A DNA stretch of 64,000 nucleotides from Yersinia ruckeri ATCC 29473 (GCF_000754815.1 NZ_KN150747.1:381309-445308), one strand, 5' to 3'. Shown: positions 28,331 to 37,658, counted from the stretch's first letter. Notes: generated from the letters alone by a model not told the origin. Program-made: numbers and translations.

Positions 28331-28515
28331 GTTAATAACAAAGTCCTCGCCGCAGTGAAAATAGGCAGACCGTCAAGTCGCAGTGAATACGTTCTTACCG
28401 GCTCGTTCCGCGCCATCCTTGGCGCGGACGCTTGGCTCTTCTACCGGCCTTCCCCACTAGAGATCGCAGGATCGAGGTTCGTGACTCGACTGAAACAGGC
28501 TAACTGCCCGTTTTT
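28331..28515. repeat. Palindrome-rich intergenic sequence, possible Yersinia-type dispersed repeat
   Basis: No gene is visible. The stretch holds a perfect 8-base stem (TCCGCGCC / GGCGCGGA, 28407-28428), flanked by GGCTCG and CTTGGCTC segments that could lengthen it, two copies of CGCAGTGAA (28351 and 28379), and a final GCCCGTTTTTTAG (28508-28520). GC content is well above the following orphan gene. The compact folded look resembles dispersed palindromic repeats of enterobacteria; family membership was not checked. Confidence 0.4.
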
Positions 28516-28639
28516 TAGCTAAACATACAGAGCCGAATATTCACTCAATAAGCATACATTCGGTTTATGGAAGATTTTTATAAATAATCCAGCCATTATT
28601 ATTTCTTATAATATTTCATTTTTATTAGGAATCGATACG

Positions 28640-29017
28640 ATGGCCATACAAGCCTCTGGCGCATTCGCCAGACAAAATATGTTGAGCAAATTAGATAGCT
28701 TCGCCAAGACATCTGAAACAAATGGTAAAGTCACCAAAAGCACAGCACAGAAGATGGCTTCTTTGTTCAAAGAAGTAAAAAATACAATCAATAGCTTGAA
28801 TTCTAACGAAAAAAAACAGGCACTAACAAACTTGGGAAAAATGGCTACGACGCTTGAAGGCCAAAAATCAGACATGTTTGATAAAAAAATGGCTCCTATC
28901 AGCCAATTTATGACCGCAATCAAGGGGGCAGGTACGCGTGAGACAACATCAGCCTTGGATAAAGGATTTAACGCCTTATCGGGACACACCATTCACGCAT
29001 CTAAATATCATCAATAA
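28640..29017 (+). CDS. Small orphan protein, possibly secreted effector-like
   Basis: I do not recognise this gene. It encodes 125 residues with no cysteine and no tryptophan, rich in Lys, Ser, Thr, Asn and Ala, with helical character (STAQKMASLFKEVKNTINSL) and a polar, signal-free N-terminus (MAIQASGAFARQN). AGGAA precedes the ATG at fair spacing. Base use is more AT-rich than ppc or metF. It lies between ppc and metF, genes that are part of the core, and reads rightward like the two kinase-like genes 1.3 kb away, so it may belong to the same acquired set. It shares a terminator with metF. Secretion is only a guess from composition. Confidence 0.65.
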   Translation: MAIQASGAFARQNMLSKLDSFAKTSETNGKVTKSTAQKMASLFKEVKNTINSLNSNEKKQALTNLGKMATTLEGQKSDMFDKKMAPISQFMTAIKGAGTRETTSALDKGFNALSGHTIHASKYHQ

Positions 29018-29028
29018 TTGATTTATTG

Positions 29029-29070
29029 AGACACAGAACCCACTCTAATCGGCGGGTTCTGTGTCTTTTC
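29029..29070. terminator. Shared terminator between the orphan gene and metF
   Basis: A perfect 13-base stem (AGACACAGAACCC / GGGTTCTGTGTCT) with a 12-base loop is followed by TTTTC on the plus strand. It lies between two converging genes and probably ends the orphan transcript; in the other direction A/T content is lower. Confidence 0.85.
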
Positions 29071-29071
29071 G

Positions 29072-29971
<900 letters not shown>

Positions 29972-30022
29972 TTACCCATCATTATCGACTTTGCGGTTCA
30001 ATCTCTCCGCCCTTACCACTGC

Positions 30023-30046
30023 GAACGTCTATACGTTTAGACGTCT
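30023..30046. promoter_or_regulatory. MetJ boxes upstream of metF
   Basis: Three tandem 8-base units, GAACGTCT, ATACGTTT and AGACGTCT, follow the AGACGTCT consensus of MetJ; the third is perfect. MetJ with S-adenosylmethionine would repress metF here. Confidence 0.85.
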
Positions 30047-30054
30047 AAATAGAA

Positions 30055-30321
30055 AATGACTGATATTCGAGAAGGAGTCAATGCCTAAATCAGTGTAGAC
30101 CGATGATTAATTTTCACTCAAGACACGCAGGAAATTCATCTTTAACCTAGAGGTTGCTGTCACTGTTTTAGAGTGTGGCTTTTTTCCATCAAGCAGCTCC
30201 GCGGCAAGAAGTTGAATGTATTTTCACAGCACATCTATAGCATTAACTTCATCGTTTTTTTGTATTTAAAAAACGCTATCCGTGTGATCGTTACACATCT
30301 AAATTCTCAGCAAAAACACTG
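30055..30321. other. Intergenic region before the first kinase-like gene
   Basis: AT-rich, with a short A/T palindrome near 30253-30273 (TTTTTTGTATTTAAAAAA) and no supported reading frame. It should contain the promoter of the kinase-like gene, but I see no convincing consensus boxes and no good ribosome site before its first ATG. Confidence 0.4.
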
Positions 30322-31566
30322 ATGGCCATAACGATGAAAAATAGAATATTAGTTAACTTTAGTCATACATCAATGCATTTATCCACTTCCAGGATTGGAA
30401 GGATGAATAATGCTACAGATAAGAAGGATGCTATCAAATTAGGATTTTCTGATAGACTAAAAAATATTTTCACCCATAAAGAAAATAAACTAGGAAAGCT
30501 CTATGACCATTTAAATTCCAATGGGTGTGAGAAAAGGCTGGTTATAAAAACGAATGGTGATATATGTGAAAAATATTATTTATTCCGGCAAGATAATTAT
30601 ATATTTTCAAAGCAACAACAGATGCAGAAAATACAAGCATTCTCTGAAAAAATAGCAGCAAAAAAAATTCAATTGGCATTTAGAGAACATTTAATAAAAA
30701 ATAACCGAATAAAGTCATCTGAATTTGATGAGAATACCGATTTTATTGCAACAACATACAATGGAAACAAAAAAGACCTTGGTAGTTTTAAGCACGTGAT
30801 CAGAAAAGACAAACGCTTTGTTGCTTTAGCTTCTAATAATAAAAATAAAAAATTTAGTATGGAGAATAAAATCGACGACCTCAAAGGAATCAAGAGCGTT
30901 AAATTTGGTTTAGCGGTTAATCACAACCTCATGATTGCACGTAATGCTGGAGAATCATTGCTAAACTGCATTGAGAAAAAACAAAATATTTTACCCAATC
31001 ATTTTAATAATGCAGTCAATGACCTCAAAAAACTGCATAATAAACATACTTACCTGAGAGATATAAAGCCGGGCAACATGGCTTATGATGGAAAACAAAT
31101 TAACTTTATTGACGTTGATGATCGGGTGATAATCACACACAATCCATATAAGAATGAATTAAAACACACTTTTCTTGGCGCAAAAGTTATTTATACGAAA
31201 AAATACATCACGAAAGAATTATTGTCACATATTTATAATAAAAATAAACTGGCAACTCAACCTGCTGTAGTTAAATATCTTAAAGCCGCCGATGAATATG
31301 CGTTTATCACATCAATGATTACTGCGACAACTCACTTAACCAATATTGGTAGCATACTCAACCCCACAGAGATTAACACAAAAAAGTATAACTCAACCGG
31401 AACAATAAATAGCGAAAACAGAAATATACTTGGCTCATGGCTCAATGAAAATGTGAAACCAAAATACCATGAATCTATTATCTCATTGTTAACAAATCCG
31501 GTTGACTATGCTAAAAAAGCACGGAAAACCTACTTATCCGATATGCTATTATTGTCAGGAAAATAA
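30322..31566 (+). CDS. Atypical protein-kinase-like protein, copy 1 (candidate effector kinase)
   Basis: A 414-residue protein with no signal peptide or membrane segment. A kinase fold is suggested by a catalytic loop YLRDIKPGNMAYD (Asp247, Lys249, Asn252) and a DFG-like INFIDVDDR (Asp264). The loop GSFKHV (154-159) looks like a glycine-rich loop; the usual beta-3 lysine is absent (RFVALAS), but Lys157 is in the place used by WNK kinases. Residues 116-126 (IQLAFREHLIK) fit an incomplete IQ motif. The C-terminal third, including KAADEYAF and YLSDMLLL, is shared with the paralogue at 32142. Very AT-rich against its neighbours, inserted between metF and metL. In style it recalls secreted kinases such as OspG, NleH and YpkA; that link and any host target are inference. 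The start is uncertain: ATGs at 30334, 30373 and 30403 are alternatives. Confidence 0.75.
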   Translation: MAITMKNRILVNFSHTSMHLSTSRIGRMNNATDKKDAIKLGFSDRLKNIFTHKENKLGKLYDHLNSNGCEKRLVIKTNGDICEKYYLFRQDNYIFSKQQQMQKIQAFSEKIAAKKIQLAFREHLIKNNRIKSSEFDENTDFIATTYNGNKKDLGSFKHVIRKDKRFVALASNNKNKKFSMENKIDDLKGIKSVKFGLAVNHNLMIARNAGESLLNCIEKKQNILPNHFNNAVNDLKKLHNKHTYLRDIKPGNMAYDGKQINFIDVDDRVIITHNPYKNELKHTFLGAKVIYTKKYITKELLSHIYNKNKLATQPAVVKYLKAADEYAFITSMITATTHLTNIGSILNPTEINTKKYNSTGTINSENRNILGSWLNENVKPKYHESIISLLTNPVDYAKKARKTYLSDMLLLSGK

Positions 31567-31581
31567 AGCCTCCTAATTTTT

Positions 31582-31895
31582 TGGTAATGACGCGAATGAG
31601 TAGAAAATATGTTTTTCAATAAAGGCTCCGATGATCTTTTGATGTCACTCAATCGAGAGCGCTAAAAGCAGATTTTTTTACGGGTCAGACGCGCTTTATG
31701 CGACTTCGTAGCATCAGATTGTTACGTTCAATAGGCTGAGTAATTTTTCCAGTTAGAGGGTTATCCTTCGGCATTTTCCGGTAATAACTGCCCCAGTTAT
31801 CGCTGGGAAGTGCCAAGAGTTTTTAAAGTACGCATGACGCTAAACCAGAGTAGAATCACAACCGGGACCATAAACGTTTACGCCGCCACAAGTAA
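31582..31895 (-). mobile_element. Decayed IS1-family transposase remnant
   Basis: Conceptual translation of the minus strand, allowing frame changes, gives the C-terminal part of an IS1-family InsB-like transposase. One frame reads LLALPSDNWGSYYRKMPKD then GKITQPIERNNLMLRSRIKRV and a stop (about 31835-31685). After a one-base shift comes RLTRKKICF (about 31665-31690), and another frame gives IIGAFIEKHIFYSF (about 31595-31645). IS1-type transposases end in IERxNLxLRxRxKRLxRKTICF and IGxFIEKxxFY. Stops and at least two frameshifts make it dead. No terminal inverted repeats were found. It lies between the two kinase-like paralogues. Confidence 0.75.
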
Positions 31896-32141
31896 ACATC
31901 AAAATTCAATATTATAAATAAAATTCAAAAAATTACATGTATCACCAGATGCGTTTAATTGGAGTCCCGTTACGAAACGGCGCACTTTTGATTATCAGTT
32001 CAACATTTCAGCTATCAGGTTTGGTGATATTCACCACCAAGTTTAAATTTTAAAGCGTTTTATTGTATTTAAGATACTGCATATATGTAAGGATAAAGTG
32101 GGTTCAATTGGCTATTTAACTTACTACCTAACAGGATAATC
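31896..32141. other. AT-rich leader region of the second kinase-like gene
   Basis: No reading frame is supported. The stretch is very AT-rich apart from a short block near 31960-31990, and includes a small inverted repeat (TTGGTG / CACCA, 32021-32040). It presumably carries the promoter for the gene at 32142. It is not covered by transposase-like translation. Confidence 0.4.
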
Positions 32142-33320
32142 ATGAAGATTAGTGACATAATTAAATTTTATGAAGACCTTTCCTTACAAACAAATATCAA
32201 AAAAAACTGTAATTCACTTACGAATAATAAAATAGATACCCGCACTCATCGACTTGAGGCTACTGGCATTAAAGTAATAAATACGCCAATAAAACTTAAC
32301 GATGAAGCAAACGACAAAAATACCCTATCTGCTAATAAAATACGCTTTCACTTTAGAGTTCATTTAAAAAAACTGGACAACATGCGAAATAATGGAATTT
32401 ATACTAACAACCGTTTTATAAAAACCACTTATAATGGAAATGATAAGAGCATTTGTGGCAGAGAGTACTATTTTCATGAAGAACATAGACCTGTATATAG
32501 GCCTAATGAAAAAACAAGTCACGGAGGAGAAGGCGGATTTAAAAAAATAACCCATAAAGATAGTCGTTTTATTGCTTTTGAACCTATTGATATAGCAGAA
32601 AGATTTCATACGGAAAATAATTTTAATGATATAAAAGAAATAGATAGCATTAAGGTAGGTCTCGCCGTGAGTACGAAATTAATCATTGCCCGCAATGCGG
32701 GAGTTGATATATTTAGCTATATAGAGAATGGCGACACCATTCCTTATAGTGCATTTAAAAATGCGCTAATGGATTTAAAAAAGCTACATTGTAAAAACGT
32801 TTACCTGCGAGATATAAAACCAGAAAATACAACTTATGATAATAAAAACGTTAACTTTATCGATGTTGAAGATAGAATTTCAGCCCATGTCGATTCGTAT
32901 AATAATCGGATAAAATGGACCATAAGTGGCGAGCCGGTGATATACACCGAAAACTATATTACTTCAGAATTAAAAGAGAATATTTATAGTGAATATGATG
33001 TGCCATTAACGGGTAAAAATGTCATTAAGTATTTAAAATCTGCGGATGAATATGCATTCCTATTAACAACAATAGCGGCAACCACTGAAAACAGTAAGTT
33101 GAAAAGCATTATTCTCAATGACGATGAAAATCAGTATCAAGATAGAACAACCGGTAAAATGAGAGTTGAAAATAAAAATGAGTTTAATCAGTGGATTAAT
33201 GAAAAAATCAAGGTGGAACATAGAGGAACCGCACGATTATTACTAACCAACCCAAAACTTCATGCTGAATTAAAAGGTGATATTTATTTATCTGACATGT
33301 TTTTACTTCCTAAGAAATAA
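32142..33320 (+). CDS. Atypical protein-kinase-like protein, copy 2 (candidate effector kinase)
   Basis: A 392-residue paralogue of the protein at 30322. Shared blocks include TTYNGN, IARNAG, YLRDIKPEN (Asp224, Lys226, Asn229), NFIDVEDR (Asp241), ADEYAF and YLSDM. The glycine-rich segment is GGEGGFKKI (128-136) with Lys134 in the WNK-like place, and RFIAFEP where the beta-3 lysine is normally found. Residues 67-77 (IRFHFRVHLKK) are the counterpart of the IQ-like motif in copy 1, with Arg in place of Gln. An insert of about 28 residues (102-130) before the loop is absent from copy 1. AGGA precedes the ATG at good spacing. AT-rich; converges on metL. The N-terminus differs from copy 1 and may set different targeting. 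Kinase activity and secretion are inferred. Confidence 0.75.
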   Translation: MKISDIIKFYEDLSLQTNIKKNCNSLTNNKIDTRTHRLEATGIKVINTPIKLNDEANDKNTLSANKIRFHFRVHLKKLDNMRNNGIYTNNRFIKTTYNGNDKSICGREYYFHEEHRPVYRPNEKTSHGGEGGFKKITHKDSRFIAFEPIDIAERFHTENNFNDIKEIDSIKVGLAVSTKLIIARNAGVDIFSYIENGDTIPYSAFKNALMDLKKLHCKNVYLRDIKPENTTYDNKNVNFIDVEDRISAHVDSYNNRIKWTISGEPVIYTENYITSELKENIYSEYDVPLTGKNVIKYLKSADEYAFLLTTIAATTENSKLKSIILNDDENQYQDRTTGKMRVENKNEFNQWINEKIKVEHRGTARLLLTNPKLHAELKGDIYLSDMFLLPKK

Positions 33321-33341
33321 AACCTATTTTAAGAAAAAAGA

Positions 33342-33384
33342 TCATTATTGATGCCAAATGATATCTCTCTGGCATCAATAATGA
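33342..33384 (-). terminator. Terminator after metL
   Basis: A perfect 15-base stem (TCATTATTGATGCCA / TGGCATCAATAATGA) with a 13-base loop ends, on the minus strand, in a T-rich run (TCTTTTTTCTT). It starts 11 bases past the metL stop and may also end the kinase-like transcript. Confidence 0.88.
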
Positions 33385-33394
33385 TAACAACGGC

Positions 33395-35830
33395 CTAAAG
33401 CAGTTGGGATAGTCGATTCAAATCCGACTGGATAGCGCCAGCGGTGACATCTCGCCCCGCTCCTGGACCACGAATTACCAATGGATTATCACGATACCAG
33501 CGGCTTTCGATAGCAAACACGTTATCGCACGGCAGCAACGAAGCCAACGGATGTTCAGGGCGCACCGCTTCAACGCCAACCCGCGCTTTCCCATTAGCAT
33601 CGAAACGCGCCACGTAGCGCAATACCAGCCCCATTTCATTGGCGGCCTCAAGGCGCTGTATCATTTGCTGATTCAACGCTTCGCCATTCTCAAAGAATTG
33701 ATCGACAGAGCCAGTTTCCGCCCCAGCTGGTACCAGTGACTCAACCCGAACCTGATTCGGCTCAATGTCATAACCTGCTTCACGCGCCAAAATCACCAAC
33801 TTGCGCATCACATCCTGACCGGATAGATCTACCCGTGGATCGGGTTCCGTCAAGCCTTGCTGCCACGCCTGATCCACCAAATCGGTGAACGGCACCGTGC
33901 CGTCGAACTGCAAGAATAGCCAAGACAAGGTTCCGGAGAAAATCCCGCTGATAGCCAAAATACTGTCGCCGCTGTCGCGTAGATCCCGCACCGTATGGTT
34001 AACTGGCAGCCCAGCACCGACCGTTGCGTTATACAGCCAGTGGCGACCGGTTTTGGCGAAAGCATCGCGAATTTGCCGGTAGGTATGACTATTGGCTGCT
34101 CCAGCCAGTTTATTCGCGCTAATCACATGGAAACCATAGCTGGCAAAATCCAGATACTGCTCTGCCAGTGATTGGCTAGCTGTCACATCCAACACCACTA
34201 AATCATCGAAAGGATGGGCGCGCATCCACAGGAAAAGAGATTCTTCATCCTGTTCTTTGGCTTCATCATCATAAAAAGCCAATGTACGGCTGGGATCCAG
34301 TCCGTCGTAACTGAGCAGGCTACGGCGGCTATCCACCACACCTGCCAGCACAAATTCAAATCCGCTGCGGGCCGAAATATTTCTCTGCTCGCGGGCAAAC
34401 AGTTCCAGCCAGCGAGCACCGATATTACCTTTACCAAACAGCATCAAGCCAATGCGTTTTTCTGCTCGGAACAGGGTCTTATGCAATCCCTGAATCAAAT
34501 GCTCCGTCGGGCCTAAACGCAGTACCGCAACCAGACTGATTCCATCCTCCGCCTGCCAGATAAACTCGACCGGCTGATCTTTAAGCTGCTGATAAAAACG
34601 GTGACTGTGCAACGGATTCTTGCACACCCCAGCGCCCACCATTGCCACCAGCGCCAGACCTTCACGCAGAGATAATTTACCTGGCAAAGTCGCGTCTTCC
34701 AATACCCGCAGCGCGCTGTTCACTACCTCAGAGGTATAGCAAAGCTGTAGTAAGTTACGATCGGGGTGAATACCGGTTGCCAGCGGCTTGATCTGCGCGC
34801 GTTTGAGCAGCAAATCAATTTCTTTTTGTGCCACAGAGAAATCATGATGGCTGGCGATCTGTAACTCGATCAGGCAAACATCATCGTGGCTGGTCACTAT
34901 TTTCGCACCCATACCCGATGCCAATACACGCTCAATGCGGGTCGAACCCTGCTCCGGCTGATAACTACAACGCAGCTGTAAATCAATATCGCTGCCAGAA
35001 ACCGGTTGTAAAGTACGGGTATGTAATACCGGTGCCGCGAGTCGCGCCAGTTCGCTGGCTTCATCCAATCGCAGCAATGGCAGTAGACAGGCATCTTTGA
35101 CTTTACGTGGATCGGCGCTATAAACCCCAGCGACGTCACTCCAGATGGTTACGCGCTCAACACCCGCCAAAGCACCAACCTGAGTCGCTGAGTAATCGCT
35201 GCCGTTCCGCCCGAGTAACACGGTTTCTCCGGCATCGTTACACGAAATAAAACCAGTCACGACTAAACGTTGGTGAGGATGCTGCGCCAACAGTTGTTGC
35301 AGTAGCGGGTAAGAACGACCCTCATCAATCTGAGGTTGCGCCGCCCGTTCCGCACGTAAGAAACTGCGCGCATCCAGCCAGTTGGCATCCATATCCAGCT
35401 TTTTCAGTACCGCAGCCATTAAACGCGCCGACCAAATCTCGCCGTGTCCAACCACCTCGGCATAAATAGCGTCGTCAACCTTGTTATCCAGCAACGCAGC
35501 CAGACGTTCCAAATCTTGAATAAAGGCCGTAATCAACGATTCGGCCATTTCAGGCGGTAGTAATCCGCTAATCAGTTCATGCTGATAACGCCGCAGCGCC
35601 TGTTGTACCTGGTGGGCGGACAGACGGTCGCTTTGGCTTAATTTTAACCAACTAATTAATTGGTTCGTGGTGCTGCCTGCGGCAGAAACCACCATCAGAT
35701 CACCCGGTTTACTGTAATTGGCCATAATCTCGGCCACACGCAGGTAACACTTCACGTCCGCAAGGCTACTACCACCAAATTTATGCAGTTGACGACCATT
35801 TACCGCCCCTGCTACCGCTATTGCATTCAT
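33395..35830 (-). CDS. metL: Bifunctional aspartokinase II / homoserine dehydrogenase II MetL
   Basis: First and third steps of the aspartate pathway toward methionine. Of 811 residues, the N-terminal half is aspartokinase (HKFGGSSLADVK, VTGFISCNDAGETVLLGRNGSDYSA region) and the C-terminal half homoserine dehydrogenase (LMLFGKGNIGARWLE, SANKLAGAANSHTYR). It begins 2 bases after metB ends, so they form one operon repressed through the MetJ boxes upstream of metB. In E. coli MetL lacks end-product inhibition and is controlled at transcription. Confidence 0.97.
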   Translation of the reverse strand: MNAIAVAGAVNGRQLHKFGGSSLADVKCYLRVAEIMANYSKPGDLMVVSAAGSTTNQLISWLKLSQSDRLSAHQVQQALRRYQHELISGLLPPEMAESLITAFIQDLERLAALLDNKVDDAIYAEVVGHGEIWSARLMAAVLKKLDMDANWLDARSFLRAERAAQPQIDEGRSYPLLQQLLAQHPHQRLVVTGFISCNDAGETVLLGRNGSDYSATQVGALAGVERVTIWSDVAGVYSADPRKVKDACLLPLLRLDEASELARLAAPVLHTRTLQPVSGSDIDLQLRCSYQPEQGSTRIERVLASGMGAKIVTSHDDVCLIELQIASHHDFSVAQKEIDLLLKRAQIKPLATGIHPDRNLLQLCYTSEVVNSALRVLEDATLPGKLSLREGLALVAMVGAGVCKNPLHSHRFYQQLKDQPVEFIWQAEDGISLVAVLRLGPTEHLIQGLHKTLFRAEKRIGLMLFGKGNIGARWLELFAREQRNISARSGFEFVLAGVVDSRRSLLSYDGLDPSRTLAFYDDEAKEQDEESLFLWMRAHPFDDLVVLDVTASQSLAEQYLDFASYGFHVISANKLAGAANSHTYRQIRDAFAKTGRHWLYNATVGAGLPVNHTVRDLRDSGDSILAISGIFSGTLSWLFLQFDGTVPFTDLVDQAWQQGLTEPDPRVDLSGQDVMRKLVILAREAGYDIEPNQVRVESLVPAGAETGSVDQFFENGEALNQQMIQRLEAANEMGLVLRYVARFDANGKARVGVEAVRPEHPLASLLPCDNVFAIESRWYRDNPLVIRGPGAGRDVTAGAIQSDLNRLSQLL

Positions 35831-35832
35831 GC

Positions 35833-36993
35833 TTACCTCGCTGCTGCCGACCGAAAAGCATTTTCCAGATCGGCAATCAAATCTTCGCTGTCTTCAATAC
35901 CCACGGAAATGCGTAGCAAACTGTCAGTAATACCTGCCGCAGTCCTTGCTGCCGCCGCCATACCTGCGTGTGTCATGGTTGCAGCATGAGAAATCAGGCT
36001 TTCAACGCCGCCCAGAGACTCCGCCAATGTGAACAATTCCAGGGCAGAAAGGAAGCGACGTAATACTTGCTCATCTCCATCCAGTTCAAAACTAAGCATT
36101 GCGCCGAAGCCGGACTGCTGGCGGCTGGCAATTTCGTGGCCGGGATGCTGTGGCAGTGAAGGATGATACAGCTTTTTCACCAAAGGCTGCTGCTGTAAAT
36201 AGCGAACAATGTCATTCGCATTGCGCTGCTGTTGAGCCATTCGCGGTGAAAGTGTCCGTAACCCTCGCAACAGTAAATAGCTATCAAACGCCGCACCGGT
36301 TACGCCAATATTGTTAGCCCACCAAGCCAGCTCCACGGCTAACGCTGGATCTTTGGCGATAACCGCCCCCGCAACAACATCCGAATGGCCATTGAGGTAT
36401 TTGGTACACGAGTGCACCACCAGATCGGCACCCAAGGCTAGCGGTTGTTGTAGCACCGGACTGAGGAAAGTATTATCCACCACGACCAGCGCGCCAACCT
36501 GGTGAGCCGCCTGACAGATCGCCGCGATATCGACCACCCGCAACAATGGATTACTCGGGCTTTCGATCAGAACCAGCTTGGGATTTTCCGCCAGCGCCCG
36601 ATTTAATGCCGCTTCATCGCCTTGATCGACAAACAGTACGCGATAAGCTCCCCGTTGGCTCAGGCTATCAAACAACCGATAGCTGCCACCGTAACAATCG
36701 TGAGGTGCCACCAGTAAATCTCCCGGCTGCAATAGTGTCGTACAAACCAAATGAATCGCAGACATACCGGAACTAGTCATCACCGCACCCGCTCCCCCTT
36801 CCAGTTCAGCCAATGCGCGCTGCACGACATCCCGCGTTGGGTTACCCCGTCGAGAATAATCATGAGCCCGTGGCTGATTAAAATCGGTAAAATTATAGGT
36901 ACTGGAGAGATGGATAGGCGGAACAACGCAGCCATATTGCTCGTCATCATTCAACCCGCTGCGAACTGCTATTGTTGCCTGTTTGCGTGTCAT
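35833..36993 (-). CDS. metB: Cystathionine gamma-synthase MetB
   Basis: PLP enzyme that joins cysteine and an activated homoserine to give cystathionine. The 386-residue protein equals E. coli MetB in length, with YSRRGNPTRD, GMSAIHLV and the PLP-lysine motif HSCTKYLNGHSDV. ATG 36993 (MTRKQATIAVRSG) is the conserved start; the upstream extension is unsupported. Five tandem MetJ boxes lie about 60 bases upstream. Confidence 0.97.
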   Translation of the reverse strand: MTRKQATIAVRSGLNDDEQYGCVVPPIHLSSTYNFTDFNQPRAHDYSRRGNPTRDVVQRALAELEGGAGAVMTSSGMSAIHLVCTTLLQPGDLLVAPHDCYGGSYRLFDSLSQRGAYRVLFVDQGDEAALNRALAENPKLVLIESPSNPLLRVVDIAAICQAAHQVGALVVVDNTFLSPVLQQPLALGADLVVHSCTKYLNGHSDVVAGAVIAKDPALAVELAWWANNIGVTGAAFDSYLLLRGLRTLSPRMAQQQRNANDIVRYLQQQPLVKKLYHPSLPQHPGHEIASRQQSGFGAMLSFELDGDEQVLRRFLSALELFTLAESLGGVESLISHAATMTHAGMAAAARTAAGITDSLLRISVGIEDSEDLIADLENAFRSAAAR

Positions 36994-37052
36994 ATTGGTT
37001 TCTGCCTGCCGGGACGTTGAAAATATGAATTCAGAGTAAACGCACAACGAAT

Positions 37053-37092
37053 AGACGTCAATACATCTGGACATCTAAACTTCTTAGCGTAT
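37053..37092. promoter_or_regulatory. Five tandem MetJ boxes between metB and metJ
   Basis: Consecutive 8-base units AGACGTCA, ATACATCT, GGACATCT, AAACTTCT and TAGCGTAT resemble AGACGTCT with decreasing fidelity. MetJ binds such arrays cooperatively, so this site should repress metBL and may autoregulate metJ, which is divergent. Confidence 0.8.
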
Positions 37093-37340
37093 AGATTGAG
37101 CTAAAGATTAATACCCGCTAAAATTATAGCGATTTAAATGATCACAGTGCAGCCTGGAAGACTTCGGCACTGAGCAGACCGATTTTGCCGCATCGAGAGA
37201 AAGGCAGAGGAGGTGAATTGCACCTTTTTAGTGATTCTGGTTGGGTAAAACCGACAATTATTTAGTGAGAACATTGAAGATCGGGCATAATTGGCCGATT
37301 TTCAAAATTTTGTATTTTTCCGACAAATTTAAGGTATCCC

Positions 37341-37658
37341 ATGGCTGAGTGGAACGGCGAGTATGTCAGCCCTTACGCTGAACACGGCAAGAAGAGCGAA
37401 CAAGTCAAAAAAATTACGGTATCCATTCCTCTGAAGGTATTAAAAATCCTCACCGATGAGCGGACCCGTCGCCAGGTGAATAACCTGCGCCATGCGACCA
37501 ACAGTGAATTGTTGTGCGAAGCATTTCTGCATGCCTTTACCGGGCAACCGTTGCCAAACGATGAAGATCTGCGTAAAGAACGCAGTGATGAAATTCCTGA
37601 GGCAGCGAAAATGATTATGCGCGAACTGGGCGTTGACCCCGATACTTGGGAATATTGA
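37341..37658 (+). CDS. metJ: Methionine repressor MetJ
   Basis: Ribbon-helix-helix repressor that uses S-adenosylmethionine as corepressor. The 105-residue protein is the full family length and nearly invariant: the DNA-contacting strand [15 protein letters not shown] and helices following it are intact, as is the C-terminal DTWEY. It is divergent from metBL, with which it shares the operator region. Confidence 0.97.
   Translation: MAEWNGEYVSPYAEHGKKSEQVKKITVSIPLKVLKILTDERTRRQVNNLRHATNSELLCEAFLHAFTGQPLPNDEDLRKERSDEIPEAAKMIMRELGVDPDTWEY

Noticed and set aside
28440-28500. Possible tRNA-like segment (GAGGTTCGTGACTCGAC) after ppc
   Set aside because: It resembles a T arm only in part; no acceptor stem, anticodon arm or CCA-side pairing could be built around it. 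No tRNA gene was recognised in the window.
31896-32141. Extension of the IS1 remnant up to the second kinase-like gene
   Set aside because: Translation in all frames of this AT-rich stretch gives no transposase-like segment.
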